DNA of 64,000 nt from Plantactinospora mayteni (GTDB lineage: Bacteria; Actinomycetota; Actinomycetes; Mycobacteriales; Micromonosporaceae), in NCBI RefSeq assembly GCF_016862935.1, contig NZ_BONX01000001.1, positions 81,010 to 145,009 of the forward strand, written 5' to 3'. The stretch's first letter is position 1, and each line of letters starts with the position of its first letter. Positions 35,840 to 43,945 of the stretch are shown one piece after another. The notes beneath the pieces were generated by a model, which was not told the origin of the DNA, made no database searches, and saw only the letters and a program-made list of their open reading frames with translations. A program made the translations under genes and the position numbers.

Positions 35840-38709
35840 CCGGGCCGGCGTTCCGCGACCCGGACCTGCCCCTGGAGACCCGGGTGGCCGATCTGCTGGG
35901 GCGGCTCACCCTGCCGGAGAAGGCCGGCCTGCTGCACCAGTACCAGGGGGCGGTGCCGCGGCTCGGGCTCGACCGGTACCCGACCGGCACCGAGATCCTG
36001 CACGGCGTGGCCTGGCGTGGCGAGGCAACGGCCTTCCCGCAGGCGCTCGGGCTGGCCAGCTCGTGGGATCCGGAGCTGCTGCGGGCCGTCGGCGCCGCCG
36101 TCGGCGACGAGGTGCGCGGACTTCGTCGCAAGCAGCCGGAGCGGGTCAGCCTCAACGTCTGGGGCCCGGTGGTCAACCCGCTCCGCGATCCGCGCTGGGG
36201 CCGCAACGAGGAGGGCTACTCCGAGGATCCGTGGCTGACCGGGACGCTGGCCACGGCGTACACCGCCGGCCTCAGCGGGGATCACCCCCGTTTCCTGCGG
36301 ACCGCACCGACGCTCAAGCACTTCCTCGGCTACAACAACGAGGACGGGCGCGGCGAGACCTCCGCCGGTCTCGCGCCCCGGGTCCGGTACGAGTACGAGT
36401 ACCCCGCCTTCCGCGCCCCGATCGAGGCCGACGTGGTGGTCGGCCTGATGTGCTCGTACAACCGGATCAACGGACGGCCGGCGCACGTGAGTCCACTCGT
36501 CAACGCGGAGGTACGCCGCTGGAGCAAGCGGGAGCTGCTGGTCGTCAGCGACGCGGAAGCGGTCTCCGGCATGACGAAGTGGCAGCACTACTTCGACGAC
36601 CACCTCGTCGGTCTCGCGACCGCGCTGCGCGGCGGCATCGACTGCTTCACCGAGGACGACCGGGACTCCGAGCCGACCGTCGCCCGCGTGACGGAGGCCC
36701 TGTCCCGAGGGCTCATCAGCGAGTCCGATGTGGATACGGCGGTACGTCGTTCGCTGGCCGTACGGTTCCGGCTCGGCGAGTTCGACCCGCCCGAGGGCAA
36801 CCCGTACGCCGCCATCACCCCGGACGTCGTCAACTGTGCGGCGCACCAGCGCCTGGCTCGGCGGGCGGCGCGCGGCGCGATGGTACTGCTGGCCAACGAC
36901 GGGACGCTCCCGCTGCCGGATCCACCCGGCCGGGTCGCGGTCGTCGGCCCCCTGGCGGACGTGGTCTACGACGACTGGTTCAGCGGCACCAAGCCGTACG
37001 CGGTGACGGCGTACGGCGGCCTGGCCGGCCGGCTGGGCGCGGACGCGGTGGAGTTCCGGCAGGGCGTCGACCGGATCGTCCTGGGCGGGCCGTACGGCCC
37101 GGTAGCCGCCACCGACGACCCGGCGGGCGGGCCGGTGCGCGTCGACGGGGCGGCGTCCGAGGCAGCGACCTGGATCGACGTCTTCGACTGGGGCTACGGC
37201 GTCGTCGCGCTGCGGACCGCGGCGAACAACAAATACATCAGCGTCGACGAGGACCGAACCCTCGTCAACACCATGGACGTACCGTGGGGCTGGTTTCTGC
37301 GTGAGACCTTCCGGCTCCTCGACCACGGGCCCGGTCGGGTGGTGATCCAGCACGTCCACTCCGGACGGTACGTGGCCACCGACGACACCGGCGTCCTGCG
37401 GGCCAACCGGACGGACGCCCGCGACGCGTCGGTTTTCGACCTGCACGCCGTCGTGGACGGCGCGCGGGACGCGGCCGAGGCCGCGGGCGGCGCCGACGTG
37501 GCCGTGGTCGTGGTGGGCAACCACCCGTTGATCAACGGGCGAGAGTCGCAGGATCGGCCGGGTCTCGCGCTGCCACCTGCCCAGGAGGCTCTGGTGCGGG
37601 CGGTGTACGCCGCCAACCCCCGCACCGTCCTCGTCGTGACCAGCAGCTACCCGTACGCGATGGAGTGGGTCGGCGACCACACGGCCGCCGTGCTCTGGTC
37701 GGCACACTGCGGCCAGGAGTACGGCAACGCGCTGACGGACGTCCTGCTCGGCGGGACGCCGGACGGCGCCGCCGTCGACGTGACCGGGCGGCTGACGCAG
37801 ACCTGGTATCGCGCCGAAGAAGACCTGCCCGACATCCTCGACTACGACATCATCGCCCGCGACGCCACGTACCGGTACCACCGGGGCAGTCCGCTCTACC
37901 CGTTCGGGTTCGGCCTCAGCTACACCACCTTCGCCTACACCGACCTGCGCCTGTCGGCCGGCGCGATCGAGGCGACCGGAGACGTGCAGGTCACCGCGCG
38001 GGTGGCGAACACCGGGGACCGGCCCGGCACCGAGGTGGTCCAGCTCTACGTCCGGCAGGAGGGGTCACAAGCCAAGCGACCGCTGCGGCAGCTGCACGGC
38101 TTCGCGCGGGTCACCCTCGCACCCGGCGAGAGTCAGGACGTCGGCTTCACGCTGCACGGGGCGGACCTGGCGTACTGGGACGTGCGCCGCGCCGAGCCCG
38201 TCGTCGAGTCGGGCACCTACCGCGTGCTGGTCGGTCGGTCCAGCGCCGCGACCGAGCTGAGCGCGGTTTTCACCGTACGGGGACGGGAGATCGGGCCCCG
38301 GGACCCGCTGCGCGCACCGTTCGAGGCGGCCAACCACGACGAGTACCGGGACACGGTCCTGACGCACGAGGAGCCGGACGGCGCCGACGCCGTCAGCGGG
38401 ACCGCGCCCGGCGCGTGGACCTGTTTCCGGGCGGTGGACTTCGGAGTAGGCGCCGTCGGCACGGTGACCGCCCGCCTCAGCGCCCTGCGCCCGGAGGCGG
38501 CCGGCGGCCATCTGACGCTCCGGTTGGACGACCCGTCGACCGGCCCGGTCATCGGCCGGTTGCCGGTTCCCGGCCCGGGCGGCCGGGGCGACTGGCACAC
38601 CGTCTCCGCCACGCTGACCGGCGCGGACGGTGTCCGCACGCTGTATCTGGTCTTCGACGCGGCAGGCAGCGCGGTGAGCCGGCTGACCTTCGGCACCGGT
38701 GCGGGGTGA
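35836..38709 (+). CDS. GH3 beta-glycosidase with inserted beta-trefoil-like domain and CBM6 (copy 3)
   Basis: A 957-residue enzyme. The barrel has VWGPVVNPLRDPRWGRNEEG, and the nucleophile aspartate is in LLVVSDAEAVSG (residue 239). The insert at about 417-535 has IDVFDWGYGVVAL, NNKYISVDED and SGRYVATDD strands, the clearest of the three for a fascin-like trefoil. FNIII-like and CBM6-like domains follow (CBM6 about 833-957). It lacks a signal peptide. ATGA overlap with the aminotransferase gene places it firmly inside the biosynthetic operon, so it is not a stray polysaccharide enzyme. Confidence 0.9.
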   Translation: MTGPAFRDPDLPLETRVADLLGRLTLPEKAGLLHQYQGAVPRLGLDRYPTGTEILHGVAWRGEATAFPQALGLASSWDPELLRAVGAAVGDEVRGLRRKQPERVSLNVWGPVVNPLRDPRWGRNEEGYSEDPWLTGTLATAYTAGLSGDHPRFLRTAPTLKHFLGYNNEDGRGETSAGLAPRVRYEYEYPAFRAPIEADVVVGLMCSYNRINGRPAHVSPLVNAEVRRWSKRELLVVSDAEAVSGMTKWQHYFDDHLVGLATALRGGIDCFTEDDRDSEPTVARVTEALSRGLISESDVDTAVRRSLAVRFRLGEFDPPEGNPYAAITPDVVNCAAHQRLARRAARGAMVLLANDGTLPLPDPPGRVAVVGPLADVVYDDWFSGTKPYAVTAYGGLAGRLGADAVEFRQGVDRIVLGGPYGPVAATDDPAGGPVRVDGAASEAATWIDVFDWGYGVVALRTAANNKYISVDEDRTLVNTMDVPWGWFLRETFRLLDHGPGRVVIQHVHSGRYVATDDTGVLRANRTDARDASVFDLHAVVDGARDAAEAAGGADVAVVVVGNHPLINGRESQDRPGLALPPAQEALVRAVYAANPRTVLVVTSSYPYAMEWVGDHTAAVLWSAHCGQEYGNALTDVLLGGTPDGAAVDVTGRLTQTWYRAEEDLPDILDYDIIARDATYRYHRGSPLYPFGFGLSYTTFAYTDLRLSAGAIEATGDVQVTARVANTGDRPGTEVVQLYVRQEGSQAKRPLRQLHGFARVTLAPGESQDVGFTLHGADLAYWDVRRAEPVVESGTYRVLVGRSSAATELSAVFTVRGREIGPRDPLRAPFEAANHDEYRDTVLTHEEPDGADAVSGTAPGAWTCFRAVDFGVGAVGTVTARLSALRPEAAGGHLTLRLDDPSTGPVIGRLPVPGPGGRGDWHTVSATLTGADGVRTLYLVFDAAGSAVSRLTFGTGAG

Positions 38710-38735
38710 GCGTGGGCAGCGGCGCCCGCACGGTG

Positions 38736-39773
38736 TCAGGCCGGCAGGGCGGTGGCCTTCGATCCCGCTTCGTCCAGCGCGAAGCGCAGCTCCGTGACGC
38801 CTCGCCGCGCCATCGCCGCGCGCACCCCGGCCGTTGCGGCGTCCGGGACGCTGACCAGGAGGAATCCGCCGCCACCGCCGCCGAGCAACTTGCCGCCGTC
38901 GGCGCCGGCGGCGCGGGCGGACTCGTACAGCTCGTCGATCGCCGGTGTGCTGACGCTGGGGCTGAGGCGCCGCTTGAGCTCCCAGTGGCGGTGCAGCATC
39001 GGCCCGATCTCGCCGACCCGATCGGCCCGGACCGCCCGTGCCATCTCGTGGGCCAGGTCGTGGATCTCGCACAGCGCCCCGACCGTCGACTCGTCGCCAC
39101 GGACTGTGCGCAGATGCTGGGCGGCGAGGACCGTGCCGGCGTCCCGGCTGACCCCGGTGTAGAACAGCAGCAGATTGTCGCTCAGATAACGGCGCAGGAC
39201 CGGGCCGGCCGGCAGGTCGTCCACCTCGACGGCGAGATCTCGGTCGATGTGCAGCGCCCGGATGCCGCCGTACGACGCCATGTAGTGGTCGTGCTTGCCG
39301 ACCGGCCGGCCCAGGTCGGCCATCTCCACCGCGCTGGCCTCCTCGGCCAACTCCCGGGGGTCGACCTTCCCGGGCGGTCGCAGCGCGTGCAGCAGCGCGA
39401 CGGTGAAGGCCGCGGAGCCGCCGAGCCCGGTGCCACTCGGCGCGTCGCTGAACGACGCCAGCTGGGCCGCCGGCACCGGGCCGCTGCGCCGGAAGGCGGC
39501 CCGGGCGAAGTCGTTCGTCAGCGCGGTGACGTGGTCGACCCGCTCGTCCCGCTCCCACCGCGCGTACACCCGGCCGTCGAAACTGCGCGGAAACACCGTC
39601 ACCGCCACGTACCGGTTGATGGCCAGGCTGACCACGAGCCCGCCCTGCCGCCGCGCGTAGCTCGGCAGATCTGTCCCCCCGCCGGCGAGCGACACCCGCA
39701 GCGGAGCGCGGGCGAGCGACACCCGCAGCGGAGCGCGGGCGAGCCTGATCGACTCCTCCTGCTGACGACGCAT
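38736..39773 (-). CDS. GHMP-family sugar kinase, HddA-like heptose-7-phosphate 1-kinase
   Basis: A 345-residue GHMP kinase. The N-terminal RAPLRVSLAGGGTDLPSYA, the ATP loop PSGTGLGGSAAFTVAL and the C-terminal KLLGGGGGGFLLV are typical of D-glycero-D-manno-heptose 7-phosphate kinases and L-fucose kinases. With GmhA-like and GmhB-like genes directly beyond its start, the heptose kinase role fits best. ATG 39773 was chosen because the longer frame overlaps the divergent isomerase gene. A perfect 27-bp tandem duplication repeats the residues ARAPLRVSL just before the GGGTD loop. It is the only minus-strand gene in the right-hand operon region. Confidence 0.85.
   Translation of the reverse strand: MRRQQEESIRLARAPLRVSLARAPLRVSLAGGGTDLPSYARRQGGLVVSLAINRYVAVTVFPRSFDGRVYARWERDERVDHVTALTNDFARAAFRRSGPVPAAQLASFSDAPSGTGLGGSAAFTVALLHALRPPGKVDPRELAEEASAVEMADLGRPVGKHDHYMASYGGIRALHIDRDLAVEVDDLPAGPVLRRYLSDNLLLFYTGVSRDAGTVLAAQHLRTVRGDESTVGALCEIHDLAHEMARAVRADRVGEIGPMLHRHWELKRRLSPSVSTPAIDELYESARAAGADGGKLLGGGGGGFLLVSVPDAATAGVRAAMARRGVTELRFALDEAGSKATALPA
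39686..39739. repeat. Perfect 27-bp tandem duplication inside the kinase gene
   Basis: Two exact copies of a 27-bp unit starting CGAGCGACACCCGCAGCGGA lie at 39686-39712 and 39713-39739, followed by the first five bases of a third copy. The unit is nine codons, so the frame is kept and the kinase gains nine residues. It looks recent because no base differs between copies. Confidence 0.95.
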
Positions 39774-39811
39774 AGCGGCCACCCTAGCGCCGCCCACAGA
39801 AGGGATCTGCG

Positions 39812-40462
39812 GTGAATCGGCTTGATCGACGTCAATCCGTCGCGCCCGGGACATCGGGTTCGGCAGACCCGACCGTCTCGCACCGTGCGCGCACGGCCGC
39901 CGACAACTACCTCGGCGAGTTGCGCAAGTCCGTCGATCAGGTGGACCGCGAGCGGCTGTCGGCGGTTCTGTGCACGCTCGTCGGCGCCCTGGAGAGCGGA
40001 CGGCGGGTGCTCGTCGCGGGCAACGGCGGCAGCGCGACCACGGCCAGCCACATGTCCGCCGACCTCACCGCCGCGATGGCACACAGTGGCCGTCCGGCCG
40101 GCACGGTGGTGTCTCTTGTGGACAACCTGGCCCGGCTCACCGCGATCGCCAATGACGTGTCCTATGAGGATGTGTTCGCGACGCAGGTCGCCGCGCTCGG
40201 CGCGCCCGGGGACGTGCTCCTGGCGATAAGCGTGAGCGGGCGGTCGGCCAACGTCCTGGCCGCGGCCCGACGCGCACGCGACCTCGACATGACCGTCCTG
40301 GCACTGGTCGGTCAGCCGAGTCCACTGTCGACCGCCAGCGACCACTTCGTTCTGCTCGGCCAGGGTGACTACGGGCTCAGCGAGGACCTGCACCTGACCG
40401 TCGGCCATATCGCGGTGCGGATGCTACGCCGGGTCGACGCACACGTCGTCGCCGATGCATGA
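39812..40462 (+). CDS. gmhA: Phosphoheptose isomerase (GmhA-like SIS domain)
   Basis: A 216-residue SIS-domain protein that should isomerise sedoheptulose 7-phosphate to D-glycero-D-manno-heptose 7-phosphate. Family signatures are VAGNGGSATTASHMSADL, LLAISVSGRSANVLAAA and the C-terminal SEDLHLTVGHIAV, which carries active-site glutamate and histidine. The GTG start has an AAGGGA site and lies only 38 bp from the divergent kinase start. It is followed by the phosphatase gene with an 8-bp overlap. Gram-positive secondary metabolite clusters with these genes usually make a heptose-derived sugar. Confidence 0.87.
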   Translation: MNRLDRRQSVAPGTSGSADPTVSHRARTAADNYLGELRKSVDQVDRERLSAVLCTLVGALESGRRVLVAGNGGSATTASHMSADLTAAMAHSGRPAGTVVSLVDNLARLTAIANDVSYEDVFATQVAALGAPGDVLLAISVSGRSANVLAAARRARDLDMTVLALVGQPSPLSTASDHFVLLGQGDYGLSEDLHLTVGHIAVRMLRRVDAHVVADA

Positions 40463-41030
40463 CGCACTCGGCGGACTGAAGCTGGTGATCCTCGACCGCG
40501 ACGGCGTCCTGAACGAGAACCGGGAGGACTACGTCACCCGGATCGAGGACTTCGTCTGGACGGCCGGCGCACCGGCGGCGTGTGCGCGGATCAGCGCGGC
40601 CGGCCTCGCCCTCGCGGTGGTGACCAACCAGTCCGCAGTGGGTCGTGGCCTCCTGCCCGAGGCGACCCTCGACGCCATCCACGCCCGGCTGGCCGACGGC
40701 CTCGCCGCGCTCGGCGTACCCCGACCACTCATCCTGCACTGCCCGCACCTGCCGGCGGACGGGTGCGAATGCCGCAAGCCCAGACCCGGCCTGGTACGGG
40801 CGGCGCTGCGACACCTCGGCGTCGCGCCGGGCGAGGCGCTGCTGGTCGGCGACCACGAGTCCGACCTCGCCGCCGCCGCTGCGGCGGGATGCTGGTCACT
40901 GCACGTACGCTCCGGACGGGGAGCGCCGCCCACCCGGCCACCCCGCGGATACCTCGGCAGTGTCCGGGACCTCCCGGCCGTGGCCGACCTGCTGACCGCG
41001 CTGCGCGGCGCGCACGGACGCGGCGGATGA
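40455..41030 (+). CDS. gmhB: Heptose bisphosphate phosphatase (GmhB-like HAD)
   Basis: A 191-residue histidinol-phosphatase/GmhB-type HAD protein. Motif I is VILDRDGVLNEN, motif II is VVTNQSAVGRG, the zinc-loop cysteines and histidine are in LHCPHLPADGCECRKPRPG, and motif IV is LLVGDHESDLAAA. It should remove the 7-phosphate of heptose 1,7-bisphosphate made by the adjacent kinase. The following FAD enzyme starts inside its stop (ATGA). Confidence 0.87.
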   Translation: MHDALGGLKLVILDRDGVLNENREDYVTRIEDFVWTAGAPAACARISAAGLALAVVTNQSAVGRGLLPEATLDAIHARLADGLAALGVPRPLILHCPHLPADGCECRKPRPGLVRAALRHLGVAPGEALLVGDHESDLAAAAAAGCWSLHVRSGRGAPPTRPPRGYLGSVRDLPAVADLLTALRGAHGRGG

Positions 41031-42076
41031 GCCGGCCGGAGCGGGACCGGGTGACCGTGGTCGGCGGCGGGCTGTTCGGAGTGACCGCGGCGCGGGCGCT
41101 CGCCCGGGCCGGCTGGTCGGTCACCCTCGTGGAGCAGGCGCCGGACCTGCTCGACGGCGCCAGCGGCACCAACCAGTACCGGCTGCACAAGGGCTTCCAC
41201 TATCCGCGCAGCCCGGAGACCGCAGCCGCCTGTCTCGCGGCCGAACGCGACTTCCGGCGGCTGTTCGGCGACGCGATCATCGACCACCACGCGCACTACT
41301 ACGCGGTGGCCAACAGCCGGACCCGGTTGACCGCAGCGGAATACCTGCGGGCCGTGACGGCCATGGGACTGACGTGGCGCCACGACTTCGCGCCCGTCCT
41401 GCGCCCCGACGCCGTCCAGAGCTGCGTACGGGTGGCGGAGGGGGCGATCGATCTGCCACGCCTGCGCCACAGATGCTGGGCGCTGCTGAGAGACAGCGGC
41501 GTGCGGACGCGCACCGGAACCCACTTCGAGTGGTCCTCGGTGGGTGGGAACGAGCGGGTGGTGCTGGCCGGCTACTCCGCCAACAACACCCTCCTCGCCG
41601 AGGCGGGCTTCGTCGGCCGGCCCTACCGCTACCAGTTGGCCGAACTGCTCTGCGTCCAGCTACCGGAGGCGTACCAGGGGGTGAGCTGTCTGGTGATGGA
41701 CGGGAACTTCCCGTCCCTCGATCCCTGCGGGCGCAGCGGTCATCACGTCATCGGACACGTCACCGAAATGCACCATACGGAGGAGACTGCGGTCGTCTGC
41801 TCGCTGTCCAACACCGACGCGCACCGCCGGTCGACGGCCGCCGGCACGCTGCGCCGGCTGGTGGAGACCGGCCGGGAGTTCCTGATCGGATTCGACCAGG
41901 CGCGTCTGGTGCGATCCCGGCTCGTGGTACGCACGACGCTGCCCGGCGTGGCCCGGACCGACACCCGGCCGACGCTGGTCGAGCGGCACGACTCGCAGGT
42001 CTTCAGCATCTTCTCGGGCAAGCTCACGACCTGTGTCACCGCAGCCGACGAGCTTGTGGAGCTGATGTCGCGATGA
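41027..42076 (+). CDS. FAD-dependent oxidoreductase (DAO/glycine-oxidase type)
   Basis: A 349-residue flavoprotein. The dinucleotide motif is VTVVGGGLFGVTAARALARAGW and the C-terminal FAD contact is FSIFSGKLTTCVTAADE. The region between is typical of the D-amino-acid-oxidase superfamily, which oxidises amines or hydroxyls. In this operon it could oxidise a sugar hydroxyl or amino group of the nucleoside intermediate. ATGA overlaps join it to both neighbours. Confidence 0.8.
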   Translation: MSRPERDRVTVVGGGLFGVTAARALARAGWSVTLVEQAPDLLDGASGTNQYRLHKGFHYPRSPETAAACLAAERDFRRLFGDAIIDHHAHYYAVANSRTRLTAAEYLRAVTAMGLTWRHDFAPVLRPDAVQSCVRVAEGAIDLPRLRHRCWALLRDSGVRTRTGTHFEWSSVGGNERVVLAGYSANNTLLAEAGFVGRPYRYQLAELLCVQLPEAYQGVSCLVMDGNFPSLDPCGRSGHHVIGHVTEMHHTEETAVVCSLSNTDAHRRSTAAGTLRRLVETGREFLIGFDQARLVRSRLVVRTTLPGVARTDTRPTLVERHDSQVFSIFSGKLTTCVTAADELVELMSR

Positions 42077-42987
42077 AGGTGGGGCTGGTGGGAGTCGGCC
42101 GGTGGGGCCGGAAGCTGCTGAGGGTGCTGTCGGAGCTGGAGGGGATCACGCCGGTGTCCGTGACCCGCGACGGCCGGGACGCCACGGTCAGCCTGGCCGA
42201 GGTGCTCGGTGACACCGGGATCGGGGCGGTGGTGGTCGCCACGCCGACCGCGACGCACCAGGAGGTGGTCGGCCGGTGCCTGGCGGCGGGTAAGCACGTC
42301 CTCGCCGAGAAGCCGCTGTGCACGTCCACCCGCGCCGCGCGAGAGCTGGCGCGGACGGCGCACGCTCGCGCGCTCGTCCTGCGTACCGGGCATACGTTCC
42401 TGCACCACCCCGCCTTCGCCGCCCTGACGGCGGAGGTGGCGACACAGTCGCCGACGTCGATCCGGGCGAGCTGGCGGCGGCCGGTGCCGCTGGATCACGA
42501 CCCGGGTTGGGAGCTGTTGCCGCACCCGGTGAGCATCGTCCACCGGCTCGCGGGCGGCCCGCCGGAGGTGGTGCGGCCCCGGCCGTGGACGGACGGTCAC
42601 CGAGCCGAGCTGCGGTGGGAGACCGGGTTGTGCGCCACGGTGCAGGCGAGCAGGCTCGGTGTCCCACGGTGGGTGGTCGAGATCGACACTCGATCCGGAG
42701 CCCGGTTCGAGTGGACGGCGGAGTCGTTACGGCGCCGTACCGGCGCTGGCTGGCAGACCGTGCCGCACGGGACGGACGAGGCCCTGCGACGGGAACTGTC
42801 CGAGTTCGTCCGGGCGGTACGAGCCGGCGATCGCACCGACGTGGTGCCGGGCGCGGACGTGGTGGCCACCGTCGAGGCCGTTGTCGCTCCCGGTCGCCGT
42901 GCGGCGCCGGTGGCAGGTCTCCCGATCGGGACTGGGCGGGGCCCGCGCGGACCCCGCCCGGCCACTACTCGAACAATGAGAGGGTGA
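42073..42987 (+). CDS. Gfo/Idh/MocA-family dehydrogenase (second)
   Basis: A 304-residue sugar oxidoreductase with Rossmann start MKVGLVGVGRWGRKLL, VVVATPTATHQEVV and the EKP motif in HVLAEKPLCTS. The C-terminal domain is shorter than in the first copy. It ends the plus-strand operon, and its last 23 bp overlap the 3' end of a convergent gene. With two dehydrogenases and two DegT aminotransferases, two keto/amino positions on the sugar are likely, which is inference. Confidence 0.83.
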   Translation: MKVGLVGVGRWGRKLLRVLSELEGITPVSVTRDGRDATVSLAEVLGDTGIGAVVVATPTATHQEVVGRCLAAGKHVLAEKPLCTSTRAARELARTAHARALVLRTGHTFLHHPAFAALTAEVATQSPTSIRASWRRPVPLDHDPGWELLPHPVSIVHRLAGGPPEVVRPRPWTDGHRAELRWETGLCATVQASRLGVPRWVVEIDTRSGARFEWTAESLRRRTGAGWQTVPHGTDEALRRELSEFVRAVRAGDRTDVVPGADVVATVEAVVAPGRRAAPVAGLPIGTGRGPRGPRPATTRTMRG

Positions 42988-43597
42988 GCACCGAGGCGTA
43001 CTCGCCAGCGGCCACCTCCGCCGGGGTGCGCAGGTACAGGTCGGCGTTGACCGAGTACGCGTCACCGGCGACGGCTTCGGAGTCGAACGTCGACACCAGC
43101 AACTCCTGGTCGACCAGGCCGACGTTGTTGCCGGGCTGGGTCTCCTCGTCGAGGACGGTCACGACCTCCTCGCCTTCGGTGACCAGGCCGGTGTCGCCGC
43201 CGTCGAGCAGGCGCGGCTTCCAGCCCAGGTGGCCGGCGCTGATCGGTGTCTGACCAGCGGCACCGACAAAATCGGTCGCGCTGCCCAACACCGCCCAGGC
43301 GGCCCCGTCGGGCACCTCGTCCGGCCTGCGGGTGTCGGTGACCGTCACGGTCGGCAGGGTGCCGACGAATTGGCGGACCAGCAGGGTCGAGCCGTCCTCG
43401 GACAGCGCGACGGCGTCACCCGCGATGGACATGGCGAGCACGCCTGGTTCGTGGATCTCGTCGATCTCGACCGTCACCTGCACGTCGGTGTCGTCGCCGG
43501 GCTCGGCCACGGCGGGCGAGGGCAGCACCGTCGTCCCGGCCAGGACGGCACCGGCGGCGCAGGCCGCGAGCAGGTGCCGGCGTTTCCGTGTATTCAT
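42965..43597 (-). CDS. Small secreted beta-rich protein (WxL-like)
   Basis: A 210-residue protein with a Sec signal peptide (basic MNTRKRRH, hydrophobic core, cleavage after SPAVA). The mature part is acidic and beta-rich, with TVTVTDTRRPDE then GAAWAVLGSATDFVG and a C-terminal EYASVLTLSLFE. That pattern resembles the WxL-type cell-surface domains of Gram-positive bacteria. ATG 43597 follows GGAGGAG. It may bind cell wall or polysaccharide alongside the GH43 enzymes upstream. I do not recognise a specific function. Confidence 0.75.
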   Translation of the reverse strand: MNTRKRRHLLAACAAGAVLAGTTVLPSPAVAEPGDDTDVQVTVEIDEIHEPGVLAMSIAGDAVALSEDGSTLLVRQFVGTLPTVTVTDTRRPDEVPDGAAWAVLGSATDFVGAAGQTPISAGHLGWKPRLLDGGDTGLVTEGEEVVTVLDEETQPGNNVGLVDQELLVSTFDSEAVAGDAYSVNADLYLRTPAEVAAGEYASVLTLSLFE

Positions 43598-43655
43598 TCG
43601 CTCCTCCGTTGTCAGCCGTTGTTGCCGGCGAGGTGGTTGATCGGGGTTGTCAGGG

Positions 43656-43945
43656 TCATCCGGTGCAGTCGACACCGGGGTGTGCCACGGTCCGGACGGT
43701 CGTCACGTCCTCGCCGTCGACGCTCCCGGTGACCCGGACGGTCGCCGACCCGGCCGCGACCGAGGTCGCCCGGGTACCGAACGCCTGGTAGGCGTTCGCA
43801 TCCGGGGCGACATCCGGGAACGAGCGCGTGCCGTACGCGGTCTCCAGGGCGATGTCCACCGGCGCGTCGTGGTCGTTGCGCGCCTGCACGGCGACGTACG
43901 CCTTACCGGCGAGGCATCGTGCCTGGACGGTGGCGGTGACGGGCA
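43656..43945 (-). repeat. C-terminal module duplicated with 46256-46545
   Basis: The last 95 codons of this GH43 gene and of the neighbouring one are close copies at both DNA and protein level, for example VTVQARCLAG-x-AYVAVQAR in both and FGTRATSV-x-AGSATVRVTGS in both. The similarity stops at the module boundary. Confidence 0.85.

Noticed and set aside
34810..37881. A 1023-codon open frame on the minus strand opposite the aminotransferase and GH3 genes.
   Set aside because: It is antisense to genes with clear catalytic motifs, its translation is Arg/His/Val/Gln-rich low-complexity sequence typical of shadow frames in GC-rich DNA, and it has no recognisable domain.
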